The notes under the pieces were generated by a model, which worked only from the letters and a program-made list of their open reading frames with translations, did no database searches and was not told where the DNA came from. The translations under genes were made by a program, and so were the position numbers. Shown piece after piece: positions 26,640 to 38,369 of a DNA stretch of 64,000 nucleotides (within the stretch, counting starts at the first letter, position 1; every line of letters starts with the position of its first letter). The stretch is from NCBI RefSeq assembly GCF_000189635.1, contig NW_002476027.1, positions 1 to 64,000 of the forward strand, written 5' to 3'. The stretch comes from Tetrahymena thermophila SB210. Taxonomy: Eukaryota; Ciliophora; Oligohymenophorea; Hymenostomatida; Tetrahymenidae.

Positions 26640-27460
26640 ATGGATTCTGATATTTAATAAGATTTGGCTTAGACTTTAATGAGGTAGCTAATATCTGCTT
26701 ATTAAACAATTTAACCATCTACATATGACAAAATTATGCATAAATTAAGATTTTTTAATCCTTTGAAGATTACCAAAAATAGAAAATTTGGTCCAATCAT
26801 TTTGGCATCAGTAAATCTATTGATACATTATCTCAAGCATAAGCAGATAATCTCACCTCAAAATTTTAGAAAATTTTTTACCCTTAACATTAGAAATTTA
26901 ACTGAAAAAAGGTTTGTTAATTTAATATCATATGCGTTTACTCATGTGTCGCTTCCACATTTATGTAAAATAATTATTAATTTTCTTTTTAAGTCACATT
27001 TAGGCAATATATTAATTAGTCTTTTATATAAATAGTATCTAATATCCTTTTATTCTACGGATACAGTGATAATATTAGCAAATTATTAGGCATCAAAAAA
27101 ATGTTTTTGATTTATTTGACTGGTGCATTGATAGGAGGTGTGATTTTATACTGGTAATAAAAGAAGAATAGAGACTAATCAAATTTCAATGGCTCAAATG
27201 CAGGTTACACTGCATTAGCAGGCTATACTGCCATGCTCTTACAAAATTATAATAGACAAATGGTTGGTATTAACATACCTGCTTGGTTTGAATGTCTTAT
27301 TTCAGTATTATTATGTATAAGCTAGTAAAGCAACGACTTTAAAAATAAAGGAGTTATTGAAATTACAGGTTTTTTGACTGGTATATTACTATACTACATA
27401 TAATAATTTATCCCATAAAAATAATACCTCAAAAGAGACTTAGTGATTAGTATCATATGA
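26640..27460 (+). CDS. Rhomboid-like membrane protein, catalytically dead
   Basis: Two exons, 26640-26964 and 27036-27460, give 249 aa. The 71-nt intron was placed because splicing restores the rhomboid motif HLLSN (His and Asn four residues apart); the plus-strand frame that reads on to 27035 is intron read-through. Rhomboid features in order: NIRNLTEKR loop, LISYAFTHVSLPHLLSNILL, GYSDNISKLLGIKKMFLIYL, GALIGG helix, and a last helix GFLTGILLYY. Active rhomboids need Ser in GxSG and His near the last helix. Aligned with GlpG (SGVVYALMGY / HIAGL), this protein has Asn (NAGYTALAGY) and Glu (EITGF) at those sites. It should therefore be a pseudoprotease of the iRhom/Derlin/UBAC2 kind, perhaps binding membrane proteins in the ER or Golgi. 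Confidence 0.85.
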
Positions 27461-28335
27461 TAAATAAAAATATTACTAGTCAAAAGAATTATAACTTAAA
27501 AAAATACTCTATAAAAATTAAATAACAAACTTCAACAAAATTACTATTTAAATAAATGAATAAAAAAATAATTTTATACTAATTAACTGTAATAATATGT
27601 AATATTTATTTGTTTATCAAAATTAACAATTTATTAAATTCTAACTTAATTAGAGCTACTTTTCTTTTTAATAAATAAAATAAAGAAATTTAGAAAATTC
27701 TTTTATTGATTTAAGCCAAATTAGAAATTTGTAAAGCAAATTTATTATCTCTAATTAAAATAGATTTTTAAGTTAAAATAAATATGATTTGTTAATAACT
27801 TAATTTAATTCAACTTTATATAGAATTTATTTATTTTTAAAATATTTGTGTTTTAATATTATGCTAACCATTACTAATATTTTTAAATCTGAAATAACTC
27901 TTAATCATTTGATAAAAATAATTCAAAATTGCTAGCATCAAATTTTGACTTTCTGTTTTTCATACCATACCAAAATCAATAGTTACAAACCTAAATGTTG
28001 AGTTTATTAGATAAATTTAGTTATCATCAATTAATTTTATTTATCTCAAGCTTTTCAAATAAATTTAACAACAAAAATTATTAATAATTTTTTCTTTGAT
28101 CATTATAAAAATCAATGGTTAAGGATGGATTGCAAATATTAAATAAAAAATGAATGCTTTCAGATATTACTAAGTTTTTAAATTAATTTTGATTAATGTA
28201 ATATTTTGTAAAAGCATATCTATCTTTAGCTTAATAATTTTTTAACTATTTTTATTATTATTAACACATTTCAAACAATTTAATAACTTTAATTTACTTT
28301 AGGAAAATAAATTTAGTATTAGAAATAGCCAAAGT
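27461..28335. other. Intergenic region between tandem genes
   Basis: About 875 AT-rich bases. It should contain the rhomboid 3' end and the promoter of the WD40 gene. No ORF, RNA gene or repeat array is visible. Confidence 0.6.
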
Positions 28336-30654
28336 ATGTCGTAGACAACTAGCCCAGTAAAGTCATATAGGTAATAGTAGTCATTTAATGCAAGTAATAC
28401 ATTAAGTGGAACAAAGCAGTTCTTTGAAGAAGTTAAACAAAAACTGTATCCACATGAATAGGTGCTATTGATGAAAGAATTTTTAGATACATCAGCTTCA
28501 CCAACAAAGGGATTTTAGGATGGAAACAATGAATTCAGTAGAACAAATACTTTAGACCAAACAACAGATAGTGCATACTATTTTTAATAGACTCCTGGAA
28601 AGGAAATATAAGATCTTTTAAAAAAATTTTGTTGCCTAGATTGTAGTATTCACAAAATTCGTTAATATGATCATATCTGCAGCTCAGAAAATTGTGAATA
28701 AAATAAGATTCTTTACTGTTCTTAATGCTTATTAGAAGATGAAAATCACACTAGATTACATAAAAGTTAGTTTAAGCCTCTTGAGCAATATTTACCTTAA
28801 AAAATTGACAATTTAAGTGGTGAAACATAAAGCAAAAGGGTAAGAAGAATGATGAAAGATATAATATAGTTGAAGGATGAGTTAGATTCGTAAGAGCAAG
28901 AGCTATGTAATAGAATTGAAAGTGATTTCAATGAAATTGAATAAAATGTGAAAGCTTACTGCTAGTTAATCAAAGAAAATCTATTTACTAAGGTAAAATA
29001 AAATACCACTGATAGGACAAAAGATCTTAAGAGTCTTCTTGTTCTTATTTAAGAACAAGAATAAGTTCTCTGGAAAGAATAAGAAGAGATTCTAAAAGAT
29101 TTTAAAAACATTTTAACCCAAAATTTTAACTATAATGATTTGATTTAAGTAAATGCTTTTGCTAGAAAAGTTCGTGCAAAGACAAATCGCTTCACAATCG
29201 ATCCTCATTTGTAACTAGGAGATGAAAAAATAGCTTGCTTCAGGTAATAGGAAGCTGAAAGTAAAATTTCATCATATAATACTGAACTCCTTGAAAAAAT
29301 TAAAAAAACAATTTATGATGCTCTACAATAACCATTTGCGAATGAACAGTACATTGATTTTGCTCCAAAAAATTTCAAAGTTGAAACAGGTAGCAGATTA
29401 ATGGCTTCACTAAGAGGTACAGGAATTTCCTTACCAAATAGCAGCAGTATATTTGAGCCATGTTTTGATGATAAAAAAATATGTATCAACTAAATGATAT
29501 TATTTGGATGTGATTAGCAATAAAACAATACAGAAACTGTAAAAAACGTATAAAATTTAGTAAAATATTCTTTACAAAATGAAATAGTTGCTTAAACTAC
29601 ACATAAAATGGCCATTAATTCAATTGCTGTTATCGATACAAACACATTTGCTTGTGTCTCAAACGATGCTAAATTAAAAATTTGGGGAATCACTCCTACA
29701 AATTTAGTTCTTCATGAGAGAGCTTCTGTAGACTAAAAGGACTTGTGCTTGAGTCTCAAATATTATGAACCTAAGAAGTATCTTCTTTGTGGTATGAGTC
29801 ATCCTACTATTGAGATGTATGACATATCTTAAGATATTACAAAACCTCAATTAATTAGAACTTTCGAAGGACATGAAAGAACTGTACGATAAATTTCTTT
29901 ATTACCTAAATAAAATGGTTTTGCCACAATCTCGTATGATGAAAAGCTAAAGTTTTGGAATTTCGAATAATCTAGTGCTTAAGTTACTTTCAATTATAGT
30001 ACAGATGTGCGAGTTATGGATTCAAATGATAATTTTGTTGTGCTTGGATGTAATAAAGATTCTTCAATTATGGTCTTTGAAATAGAAGCATAGTATTCTG
30101 ATAGAAGCTTTTTTAAGAATTTTAAATTTAAAGGCTAAGTAAAGAATGTAACATAAGTTAATTAAGTAACTTGTGTTTCTTTATTCTAAAAGGCTTATTA
30201 ATTAGTTCTCTGTGGTGCTCATAGTGGTTTAATTTCATTGGTAGATCTTTAAACATCCCAAATCCTTAAAAGGTTTGATTCTCATAAGAACAGAGTTTTT
30301 TCAATAAATCCTATTGAAGTACAAATTCCTCAAAACTATATCTCTCCCACAGCATCAAAATATATCTAGCCAGGATTTGAACTTTCTTTCATTAGCACCT
30401 CTTGGGATGGAAAAATAATTGTTACGGATATTTAATCAGGCTAGCAAGTAACGAACACCTCATATGTCTTAGCTAACGATAAAAAAAAGCATTGGAATAC
30501 AGATGGAACTAAATTAATATCTACTGTGTACAAACCTCCATAAAAAGACAGTTAAGTTACTCATTCAGGTGGTTCTTAAGATTACAGATTATTCTCAATA
30601 GGTAATGATGATCGCAGAGTTTAAGTATTTAAATTGAGTATAAGCCATAATTGA
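28336..30654 (+). CDS. Zinc-finger, coiled-coil and WD40-repeat protein, 772 aa
   Basis: One uninterrupted frame of 773 codons from ATG at 28336 to TGA at 30652-30654. Residues about 98-150 hold a Cys/His cluster (CCLDCS..H.....DHICSSENC......YCSQCLLEDENHTRLH) with B-box-like zinc-ligand spacing. Residues about 165-330 are charged coiled coil (LKDELDSQEQELCNRIESD). From about residue 410 WD40 blades follow: AINSIAVIDTNTFACVSNDA then KLKIWGI, EGHERTVRQISLLP with SYDEKLKFWNF, LISLVDLQTSQILKRFDSH, FISTSWDGKIIVTDIQSGQ and LFSIGNDDRRVQVFKL. The layout zinc finger, coiled coil, then a beta-propeller for binding resembles TRIM proteins, but I see no RING domain and its role as a ubiquitin ligase is not supported. 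Its 3' end is 189 bases from that of the converging Q-rich gene. Confidence 0.9.
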
Positions 30655-30843
30655 GGAAAATTACATATATAAAATAATAAGAAATAATTTATGATAAAAA
30701 AAATGTTGAATAATAAGCATGATATATTTATTTATATATTATTTCTCATGTATTTTTTATTTTTGTATTAACTAATTACTAATTAACTAAATATATATAG
30801 CTCATGATACTATTTAAAAATGTTATTTAAATAATATACATTT

Positions 30844-33800
30844 TCATATATTTTAAGAACTTTAAATATTATAGTGAATAAATTATTGATTCATACCCTA
30901 AACTTTTAGCTATTTTATCTCTTACTTTTTAATCTAATTTGTTTTAATGTTTTCATTAGATTTTTCTTTTTTTCTTACTTATCCTTCATATTTAGTGTGT
31001 TTAATATCGTTTTTTATTTGATTTTCTGGCACCTTTTTGATAACTATTTCTTCATTTTGTTAGGTGATTTGCTTTTAAAAAATTTAGGTTACATTTTCAT
31101 TCTAATTGTTTTTTTTATCAAATTATTATTATTGTTAATCTAAGTTACTTTACTTATTAAATTAAGCTTCTTAGTTATTATTTTTGAATAAATTTTCTTA
31201 AGCTCTAGAAGGTAAATCATTCTATTATAAATTTTGATTTTTCATTTATTGTAGTAGACTATCAAATTAGTTTTAACTAGCATATTGCCTTCTTAATTGA
31301 GAAGATGAGCGGAGCTTACGATTTTTTGAAATCTTTGAATAAATTTACTAAAAAAATTCAGTGCTTGTTTTTTATTTTAGGTGAGGATGAAGAAGATTTT
31401 TTTTGAAATTAGAATTAGTTAACAGCTTAATAAAATCTTTTTAATTTATTATTTAGTTGCAAACTAAATTATTATCTTAACTAAAATTCAATTGATTTTA
31501 TATATTTTAATTATTATTTTATCTTTCATCAAGAATGAATTCACTTGCTCTGCTATTTAAGTTATTGTATTAATCAATAACATTGAAAGTAGAAGCAATA
31601 TAAAAATCACTTTGATTATTTTATTCATTATTTTCTACATTGTATTTAATATTTACAGCAGACTCACTTCTTTTTGTTTTTCTTTGACTTGATATCTCAT
31701 ATTTATTTAAATTATTATTTGAATTAATTTACTCAAAGAGTACCTTTTAATTTTATTCATTATTTATTTTATTAACTTATATTGACTCATTTTCAGGTTT
31801 AATACATTTATCTGATTCTATTGGGTTCTGCTCTGTCTTTTAAATCAATAGCTTAAATTTTTCACTAAAAAGTTTTTTCTTTTCATAGTTGCATTTTTGT
31901 TCAACCGATTAATTTCTTGAAAAAGGGGAAATACTTGGGCTCATTTTTTTATCAGATTAGCTAAAGTTTTTCTTATCAATTAAATTTAAATTTATGAATT
32001 CTAATTTATTGAAGTTTTAATCACAATTTGATGGACTTTCTTACAAATCTTTTGTTTGAAGTTGGAGGTTCTTATTTTGAGTAGAGAACAGTTTAACTTC
32101 ATTACTATTTAACTAATTCTATGGTGTTTTTGAAAAAGGTGATATCCTACTTATGTTTTATTTAGAAAAATAAAGTTCTTCTTATACTTCATTAGATTAG
32201 CTTTGCTATAGCTAAGGAAAAAGCTAATTGATTTCTAGCTAAGAGAGTTTTTGAATAAACTCTGTATTCACTTATGGAAGAGAACTGGTTGGCTAATTTG
32301 ATTTTTACAGTCTTTAAAGTAGATTTTTTTCTTGTTAGAATTTACTTTAGTATGCTTATTTACTGAGGCTTTTTTACAAATAATTTTAAGAAACTTTATT
32401 CAAATTAGGTTGATCTTATTAGTAATATTAAATAGCTGTTTTTATCTTTTTTGCAGCATTTTAAGTTTAGATATTTCCATTTTTGTTTGCTTAACTCTAT
32501 AAATCTTTATCGTTATGAAAACTTTTAATTTTGTATAATTTATTAGCTAAGTTTTTGTTTATTGTAATAGCCTTTTTATTATCTACCTAATCATTTTATT
32601 ATTCAATTCCCATATAATTGCTTTTATCTTAGTCTGTATCAGCCTCTTAAATGATAGACTAAAAATTTTAATCATTAAAGACAGATATTGGGTTTTAGTT
32701 TGGTTGTAATTTTATAATTTTTGTTTTAAATTCTATGAGATAATCTTAATTTTTCTATGGAGATACATTTCTCATTTATTTTTAGTTTGAAGCTTTACTT
32801 TAGCTGCTCTTTATCAAATTTTTAGAAATATTTTACATTGATAATTAGTCATTTGGTAATTTTTAATTATTTGAAATTTAACTAAATTTTGGCTCATCAA
32901 AATTGTTGTTCACCTCTGATTAGCTTTAAAATACTTTTTGCTGAGAAAAGTTTTTGAACATTCTCAGTTTAGGAATAGAATTTTATCTTTTCTTTGTTGA
33001 TGAAAATGCTTAAGTTCTGTTAAAAATTGGCTGTATTTCTTTTTTTATTAAGTAATCCTCACATTTTTTAAATTAGATTTCATCAGTATCTTAGTGTTCA
33101 CTGCTTTTAGTTTCCTTAATTTCATGGTTAAAGCATGAATCAAGTTAGTTTAAATTTTAAAATGGATCTTCTATTTTACAATCTGATCTCTAGTTTATCT
33201 ATGAATCTTATTGAGTATTTTAACATTTAGATTATTAATCTAAATTTTAGGAAGAGTGTATTGACATCTTTTTACTTCTTTATTTTTTAGAAACTGGAGA
33301 ATTAGTTAGATTTTCTAGATTCTGTTCACTTTAGAATTTAAAGTTTTTCATAAAGTTAACTTCAGTTTTATTTTTATTAATTTTTTTTTGAGCCATTACA
33401 AATCTATTCTGTTATATTTTAATTATCAAACTACTAGTATCATGAGTTTCAACATTATTCTTAATCACATTTGTTTTATAAAATTCTCCTAATTTACTCC
33501 TAAAGTTGAAATTATTTTTATAGCACTCTTCTAAAATTACAAGATATCCTTAAATTGAATTAGAAATTCTTTAATTTCGCGAATAGCTAACTTCAAAAGT
33601 ATTTCTCATCCATAATTGCAAATCTTCTTGCTATTATTTTGTATCTGTAGAATTTAGATTTAAAAGCTTTCTTAATTTATAGTTTGTAAGTGTTATAGCG
33701 CCTTAGTCTAGGTCTGGCATTACATCTGAGAGTTATCCGTATGACATAAATATTGACTAAAACTCATTTATTCTATTTATTTTTTTATTAAACTAAAAAG

Positions 33801-34999
33801 AAATTCAAGAATGGTTCGAATTAAAAAGTTATATTTTACCCAAGTATTGCTGAGAGAAGGATTATTAAACTGAATAGTTTCAACTGCTCTTCTGGGTTAT
33901 ATTTTTATTTATTCAGCATATTTTGTTTACCTTTTTGTAATTTTGGAGAATATATCATGAATTTAAATTGAATTTACCTCATAGGACTTTATCTTTTTTA
34001 CAAGGCTTAATAAGTTTTACTAAAGTCTAATTAGGGAATATCTAATTCCTAATTATTTTTACTTAAAGGAGAAACATCTTTACTCTGTAATTAAGACTTT
34101 TGGTCTATTTAATTTCCTTTTTAATTATACAATACAAAGATATTATTAAATTGTTTTAGTTATTTAACATTACTAATCTGTCTATTTAAATCATTTGAAA
34201 CTGTATCTTCAGTTGCTAAATTTACATAATTATCATTACAATTTTCTTTTAATTTTATAACTTCATTTTAATCTAAGTCAATCCCTAATTTTAGAGGAGT
34301 ATCATATCCTTATTCTTTTTCATCTTCATAATTCATATTTTTAAAAGTCTTCTTAAAATTCTATGTATATAAATTTTAATGGTCATCATCATCTCTTTCT
34401 TTTATTTAAATGCAATTAATTTAATCAAAAAAACCTATGTTTTGTACTTGCTAATCAGCATCTTAAAAACTTAGCAATTACTAATTAGCGGATTACAAAG
34501 ATATTTTTAATCTTTTTTGGTTAAAATCTTATTATTATTATTATTTTTTTTAGTCTAATTAGCTTTGAATAAAAGCATTATTTTAAATTAAATTTACTTC
34601 TTTATTATTTTAAGTTTAATCATCTATGCAATTTTGTTTGATTAAGCTACTTATATTATTAGATGAAATACTCCTTTACTGCAATTTAAATTAAGTAGAA
34701 ACTGTAACTGTAAAATTTTAATTATTATTCAAAGTCTTTGTTTAATTCGAAATTGATGTGTTTTATTATTATTGAGGATTATTTTACTAAAAGGCTTAGC
34801 CAACAGCAATAACTTAGCTACTTTTATTATTATTCAAATTTTAGATATTTTAATTTTTAGCTTAATTAATGAAATGAGAAGCTATTTAGCTTTGCTAAAA
34901 TAATTGAGTTTATTTAATATCTCTATTTCTATAACTTTGCCAATAGGTTACAAACTGAGTAAAGTAGTCTCTCGAAAATTCAACTAAATATCTTATCAT
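30844..34999 (-). CDS. Gln/Asn-rich protein, about 1,362 aa
   Basis: Two exons, 33840-34999 and 30844-33772, joined by a 67-nt GT...AG intron, give 1,363 codons. I do not recognise the family. Most of the sequence is Gln, Asn, Lys and Ser with many short Q or N runs, as is common in ciliate regulatory and scaffold proteins. The most ordered part is around the splice junction (EEQLKLFSLIILLSAILGIN then EFQSIFMSYGQ, residues about 375-410), followed by LTNYKLRKLLNLN and LQLWMRNTFEVSYSRNQ. That block could be a small folded domain. No signal peptide, catalytic motif or transmembrane helix stands out, although the SLIILLSAIL stretch is hydrophobic. The chosen start (34999) lies almost against the stop of the upstream small ORF, so the real gene may begin at 35726. 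Confidence 0.75.
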
Positions 35000-35000
35000 G

Positions 35001-35726
35001 TCATATATTATATATTACTAACAAAGAAAATTTTAATTAAACATCTTAACTAATAAACAAAAAAATTACATTCTAAGGCCTTATAATAAACTTGAACTGT
35101 TATTTGAATTCATAGCATTTTTCAAATGTCTAAAAGAACTTTTAGTATAAAGTCACAAATTTATTGATAAAAATATGCTGCTATTCTATTTATTGTGTCT
35201 ATTGCAAGTACGAGTATTCGAATTAAGGAAATATTAATTTCATAATATCAATTGATCTGTTGTATATAAAGCTTTTAAAAAATTAATAATTTTTAATTTC
35301 AATAGCATTAATTTTATTAAAATATTTGATTTTAATGAAGAATCTTAACTAATTTCTTAATATTTTAGGTTGTATGGAAAATAAAGAATAATAAAAGTAA
35401 GAAGCATTAATTTAATTTAAATACTTTTTTTGTATTGAGTTAGGATCTTTGAAGGCTTTAAGAACATTGAGTATCCAATTTTCTTTTTCAATTCTATATT
35501 TTTCATCTTCCTTTGCCTTCCTCAGCATATTAGATAATATTTTTGTTCTTGATAGCTGGCTGAGTATTTCATTGTTTCCTATTTTATTAAATCAATTAAA
35601 AAAACACATTACTTTGATTAAATAATAAACAATACGTGATTATCCATCATCTTAGCTTTAGAAAATCTCATTCAACTCTTATGCTTTTTTTACCCTTTGT
35701 TAAATTATTTCATGTAGTTCATCCAT
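35001..35726 (-). CDS. Small coiled-coil ORF, or 5' exons of the Q-rich gene
   Basis: Exon 35636-35726 (MDELHEIIQQRVKKAQ) joins exon 35001-35578 through a 57-nt intron; together 223 codons. The first 80 residues are convincing helix or coiled coil (NEILSQLSRTKILSNMLRK, then ENWILNVLKAFKDPNS). After about 35400 the frame becomes Phe/Ile/Lys/Asn-rich and looks like intron or untranslated sequence that happens to be open. The stop at 35001-35003 is next to the start of the Q-rich ORF. A donor near 35058 (GTTAAG) spliced to an acceptor just inside the Q-rich ORF would keep the frame, so the two may be one gene. I am fairly sure of the first two exons and unsure of everything after 35400. Confidence 0.5.
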
Positions 35727-36739
35727 AATTATTGCAATCAATCAAACAACTCAAAGTGTAAATATTTGAATTGTTAACCTCCTTTATCACGCTTGCTAAA
35801 TAAATCTAACTAAAATTATTTTTTTTTGAAAGCTTAGATTAAATTAATCCTTCAACTTTAAATTTAGTATATAATCAGCTATTTATTTTTATCTCTACTA
35901 ATTGTATTATATCTTACTCAATACTTTAAGGAGTTGTTGAATTTCTTATTAATTTTTGATTATTAAGAACTTAATAAACAAACAAGTAAAAGCCACAAAA
36001 AGAAAAAGCAAGCAACAATAGATAAATATTTAATAATTTTAATTAATCATTTTAATTTTTTTCTATAAATTATTTTGCCTTTTTTTTATTTTAAGTAAAT
36101 TTATATTATTTTTTATGAAAATAATTTTATTAAATGATAAAAATGTTTTAAACTTATAAGAAAAAAATACCTAATAAACTGAATGTTTTTTTTAAAAAAT
36201 AAATCTTTTTTTCGTTTTGATAAAGATAAAAATAAATAAAATATTTAAAATTAAAAAATGTATTTATTTATTTTTTAATAAATTTTCCAAAAAATATTTT
36301 CTGTTAAATAATATGAAAAAAAATATTTAAAATAATCAATAATACCAAAATGAGTGTGTGTGCAATTTATAAAAAAAAATATTAAGTTTTTAATAGAGGT
36401 CTTGAATTGGTTTGTGTGCATAAATACATGCAAAACAAAAGAAATAAATAAAGTAAAAGGTTAGAAATGGTTGAGAGATGATAAGAAAAAAAAATAAATG
36501 AAAATGAATTGGAATAAGTAAAAGATGAATATTAAAATTAATAGAAAATTAAGAGTGATAATTGCTAGTTTTGGGAGAGGGTATAAATTAAAAAGCGAAA
36601 ATAAAAAATATGAGTGGGAAATAGTAAATACAAAAGAAATTAAATTAATAAGGAAACAAAAAGAGATACTTATATATCTTAATAAAGAAAAAAAAGAAAA
36701 AAAAACATTATTATACAAACAAAATCAAGAAGATCAAAA
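35727..36739. other. Divergent intergenic region upstream of eL27
   Basis: About 1 kb of AT-rich sequence that should carry the promoter of the highly expressed ribosomal protein gene on the plus strand and that of the minus-strand gene. Frames on both strands at 36461-36806 are open, but they are made of Lys/Asn or Phe/Ile codons, have no family resemblance and overlap the eL27 start and first intron, so I do not call them. Confidence 0.6.
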
Positions 36740-38369
36740 ATGGCCAAATTGTAATAAATATTATTCAGTAGATGTCTTTTTGATTTACAATATTTTTATT
36801 AATTAATATAGCCTCAAGTACGGTAGAGTTGTCATCCTTTTACAAGGTAGATTCGCTGGTAAGAAGGCTGTCATCGTCAAGTCCTCTGAAGATGGTACCA
36901 AGGTATGTATTTAAAGATTCTACAATTTCAGAAACTTAGATTATTACAAATGATGTTTTAAAGAAATTAAATTTGCTCCTCTTTAATTAAGACAAATTAA
37001 GCAAATAAGCGAATTTTTGAAAGAAAAAAAAAACTACTTTTATGGAATTTTCATTAAGTTAATTTTAAAATTGGCATCCAAAAATTTATTTGCTTTCATT
37101 TTCAGACAATGAAAAGTATCTTTTAGCCTTTCACTTTTAAGGCTGATATTATCAAATTTACTGAGGAACAAAAATGTGTTTATCAATAAATTGATCTAAT
37201 ATTCAAAATTTAATCAACAGGACAGAAAGTTCGGTCACGTCTTAGTTGCTGGTGTTGAAAGATCCCCCAAGAAGGTCACCAAGAGAATGGGTTCCAAGAA
37301 GATCTAAAAGAGAACTTCCGTCAAGCCCTTCATTAAATACGTCAACCTTAACCATATCATGCCCACCAGGTAATTAATTAATTATCTATATTAAGAAAAG
37401 ATGGATTACAGATTAGACATTCTTTTAGCTAAATTTAGTAATACAGTTATTAGAGGGTAAATAAATAAGATAGGAGAATTGAAAATTATTAACTGCAATA
37501 TGGGTAAAGTAAGATATGTGAAAAAGGAATAAAAAAGATTGTGAAAACTACCTAAAATAAATATATAACTAAAAGAAGAAGCATTTGTGTTAATTAGGCT
37601 TGAACAAAATAAATATTAGTAAATTAAAATGAATATAATATATAAAGTAGAAAGCCTTAATTAAGTAGGACCACTAAAATTAATTACAGATATATATTGC
37701 ATGAACTTAGGGGTTTAAATAAATCTTTCTTTTGAATTCATTAAAATGAATTAAAACTGACAGGATTTCATTTAGTAGATAAATCTAAAATGACAGAGTC
37801 TCAATCAAAATAATAAAATTTATCTATTGTTTCAAGTTAAATTAAGAACTTTTAGAGTAGAAGTTCATATAAAAAAATAAATTAGTGGAAGATTAGCGAT
37901 AATGTTAATATAAATTTACTTACTTACCTACCTACCTTCAATCTATCCTATTGGCAATTTAAGATAATTAATTAACTAACCCTTAATAATTATGAGCTGG
38001 AGATCTATAAAATTTTCAGATACTTATTAAGCTAATAAGACAGACTAATTACTGAAAAATAAGTTTTTAACGTATTACAAGTTTTAAAGCTAAGAATAGA
38101 ATTTTTTGAATCCATCATATATTTATTTATCATTGATTATGTTGAAGAAATCTTTTATTAAAAAATTTAAATTATTAAAATTTAGATACTCCGTTAAGGA
38201 ACTCTGTGACTTCAAGGAACTTGTTAAGGAAGATAAGATCAAGAACAACGCTAAGTCTGAAGTTAGAGACACCTTAAAGAAGGTCTTCGTCGAAAAGTAC
38301 AGAACCATCAACCCCGAAGAAAAGAGCGCTTCTCACACTAAATTCTTCTTCTCCAAGCTTAGATTCTGA
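36740..38369 (+). CDS. RPL27: Ribosomal protein eL27 (60S subunit)
   Basis: Exons 36740-36750, 36812-36902, 37221-37369 and 38186-38369 give 144 aa, the usual length for eL27. The protein starts [20 protein letters not shown] and continues [51 protein letters not shown], ending FFFSKLRF, all typical of the family (KOW fold, large subunit). The first exon is only 11 nt. Codon use differs sharply from the neighbours: AAG over AAA, GTC, ACC and GCT are common and only one Gln is written TAA, as expected for a highly expressed gene. Intron 3 is long (816 nt, 37370-38185). An open frame starting at 38106 is the end of intron 3 run into exon 4. Confidence 0.98.

Noticed and set aside
36461-36806. 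Overlapping open frames on both strands upstream of eL27
   Set aside because: Composed of Lys/Asn or Phe/Ile codons expected from AT-rich DNA, and the plus-strand frame runs into the eL27 first exon and intron in another frame.
36903-37220. Possible C/D snoRNA in eL27 intron 2 (AATGATGTT, later CTGA)
   Set aside because: The box motifs are imperfect and about 200 bases apart, with no terminal stem visible; kept only as a question under the eL27 finding.
38106-38311. Open frames at the start of eL27 exon 4 (both strands)
   Set aside because: The plus-strand one is intron 3 read-through joined to the true exon; the minus-strand one is its shadow.
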